From Tritrichomonas foetus (Eukaryota; Parabasalia; Tritrichomonadida; Tritrichomonadidae): DNA of 57,256 nt. Below the pieces are notes generated by a model. That model was not told where the DNA came from, did no database searches, and was given only the letters and a program-made list of their open reading frames with translations. Shown here piece after piece: positions 55,820 through 57,256 of the stretch (position 1 is the stretch's first letter; each line of letters begins with the position of its first letter). The position numbers and the translations under genes were made by a program. The stretch spans positions 1 through 57,256 of the forward strand of contig MLAK01000832.1 in assembly GCA_001839685.1 (NCBI GenBank). Direction: 5' to 3'.

Positions 55820-56245
55820 ATGAATGAAGATTATATTTCTCAGTGGATCGACTGGGCTTTCAACAAATATAGTAATGGAAATGCTCGTATAAACAAACAC
55901 CAAATGAAGCTGGCTGTCATTTGTTTGACTGGTAAAAAACCTGTCTTAGATAAAAATCAAAATTCCTTCACAATTCAAGATCTAAGAGATATTGTTGGAC
56001 ATTTAAAGAAAGAATCTATTTTCTGTGATATGAATACAATTTATGATGCAATCGATAAAGAAGGAAAAGGATATGTTTCCATTGATGATTTAAAGAATGC
56101 TGCAAAACAATACAATGCAACTGTAAATGAAACTGCTTTAATTAATGCATTCAAAACAGCAGACAGAGATCGAGATGGAAGAATAACTTATCAAGATTTT
56201 ATTAACTTTGTGAAATCAGGAATGATTGATCTTGGAATTGTGTAA
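55820..56245 (+). CDS. EF-hand calcium-binding protein, EFCAB11-like
   Basis: The 141-residue protein has two clear EF-hands in its second half: D79-K-E-G-K-G-Y-V-S-I-D-D90, with Asp in place of Glu at position 12, and D115-R-D-R-D-G-R-I-T-Y-Q-D126, again Asp at 12. A degenerate hand is suggested at ~14-34 (FNKYSNGNARINKHQMKLAV). The N-terminal pattern MKLAVICLTGKKP and the overall order resemble EFCAB11 rather than calmodulin (148 residues, four hands). Asp at position 12 usually lowers Ca2+ affinity or shifts preference toward Mg2+. Expected role: a cytosolic or axonemal Ca2+ sensor. The stop overlaps TAAA. Confidence 0.85.
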   Translation: MNEDYISQWIDWAFNKYSNGNARINKHQMKLAVICLTGKKPVLDKNQNSFTIQDLRDIVGHLKKESIFCDMNTIYDAIDKEGKGYVSIDDLKNAAKQYNATVNETALINAFKTADRDRDGRITYQDFINFVKSGMIDLGIV

Positions 56246-57256
56246 AACATGACAAAATGCTGACGGTATTAATATTTGATATTAATATCTAAATTAAAGC
56301 ATCCAAGTGTTGGGTTTCTTGTTCTTGATTGATGATCACAATTAAAAACCTATTTTTCATAGGTGAATAATGACCATATTGGTTCTTTTGATCATATTTA
56401 TCATATGATAAATGTTTACCCATGTTATGTTAATGAAACTAAAGACATGATTATTGATAACTTATTTCACTTAAATATTTAAAGTATTAAATATCATTGA
56501 TCAAATGTTTACCATGATATATATACAATAATAACACCAAATCAAAGTGTACTGGTGAAATATTAATATTAATTAATGTGATTTTTATCTATTTATTTTT
56601 TTATATAAAAAAGAATATCCTAGTAAATGTAACCAATTTCAATGTGCGCATGCTTCGCTATAAATCATTTTAGTTTTAATTATTCACAAATCATTCAATT
56701 AATACTGACTCAAGAATTTGATTAATAAAGAACTAATTAAATAACAATTTGATTAATAAAGAACAAATTTGATGAACTATTTTCGTTAAAAATTATGAGT
56801 GTTTTTACTGAAATGAAAGATTTTGGTATAGTTTTCTTTGAAAAGATCACATTTGATTTGTAGGCAAATTGAATGAAACCCATGACAAAATTCAATGTTA
56901 TCAAATAGAATATTTGACAGAATGTAGGTTCAGTGAACCACAATAGATCATCAATTGAATTTTGTGAAAATGATTCAAAATTTAATAATTATTCAATTTT
57001 GAATTAAAATCAAATATTTATTGAATTCACATTGAAAGCTTCTCAAAATTAATAGAAACTGAAATTTCGGGAAGATCACCAAAAACTGGAATTTTTTTGG
57101 CATAAATGGACTAAAATAAAATATTAGATAGTAAATAGTGATAAATTCCAAAGCCATTTATTCAATTTTCCATTTTCGAAAATGGAGATGAATAACGAAA
57201 TGGAAAATAGTTTCAAGTTGAATTAAAATCAATAAAAAATTGTATCTCTTTTACTT
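56246..57256. other. Gene-free end of window
   Basis: The last 1011 bases contain no convincing gene. They hold an 18-bp palindrome (atttatcatatgataaat, 56396-56413), a 31-bp partial tandem duplication (56715-56764) and a 16-bp palindrome (ccattttcgaaaatgg, 57170-57185). A 68-codon minus-strand frame (56737-56943) looks like noise. Confidence 0.55.
56715..56764. repeat. Direct repeat, 31-bp spacing
   Basis: The 19-base sequence aatttgattaataaagaac occurs at 56715-56733 and again at 56746-56764, as expected for a partial tandem duplication of a 31-bp unit. Confidence 0.7.

Overview
The window is protist nuclear DNA, strongly AT-rich and gene-dense on both strands. The content points to a parabasalid of the trichomonad group, and a Tritrichomonas-like species fits best; this is inferred from gene families and signals, not from a marker gene. 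The evidence is a BspA-like leucine-rich-repeat surface protein, two short R2R3 Myb proteins, long ankyrin proteins, a multi-pass PAS/adenylyl cyclase of the TmcB-like type, initiator-like TCAYW motifs just upstream of several start codons, and one intron that ends in a fused branch point/3' splice site (ACTAACATACAG). I count 21 protein genes, 20 apparently intronless and one spliced. No rRNA or tRNA gene was recognised by eye.

Layout. 1-5.3 kb: BspA-like surface protein, a 20-bp tandem array that contains an assembly artefact, and a candidate hydrogenosomal beta-barrel protein. 5.8-10.9 kb: an SNF1/MARK-type kinase and a multi-pass membrane protein resembling GT-C enzymes. 11.3-13.9 kb: two convergent Myb genes. 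13.9-16.7 kb: 2.8 kb without a recognisable gene. 16.7-21.9 kb: an RCC1-repeat protein, a divergent kinase-like protein and a secreted GH76-type glycosidase. 22.4-31.4 kb: a 2071-residue Piezo mechanosensitive channel flanked by two four-TM, tetraspanin-like genes. 32-35.6 kb: two divergently transcribed paralogous coiled-coil genes, one of them spliced. 35.8-36.1 kb: a 300-bp inverted-repeat transposable element with target-site duplication. 36.4-42.4 kb: a Ras GTPase with a CNIQ tail and a PAS/adenylyl cyclase. 43.5-54.6 kb: a macro-domain-like enzyme, an ankyrin protein ending in the same CNIQ box, and a 1888-residue beta-trefoil/ankyrin protein. 54.6-57.3 kb: a coiled-coil gene, an EFCAB11-like EF-hand gene and gene-free DNA.

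Several genes fit a theme of sensing and signalling at membranes: Piezo (force-gated cation entry), an EF-hand Ca2+ sensor, cyclase (cAMP), kinases, Ras, and an ankyrin protein predicted to be prenylated like the Ras. A functional link between them is not shown by the sequence.

Sequence quality. Positions 4186-4223 are exactly a Nextera mate-pair junction adapter, and 4185 and 19966 are undetermined bases. Six of the longest open frames begin at a TTG; starts given here are the first in-frame ATG.
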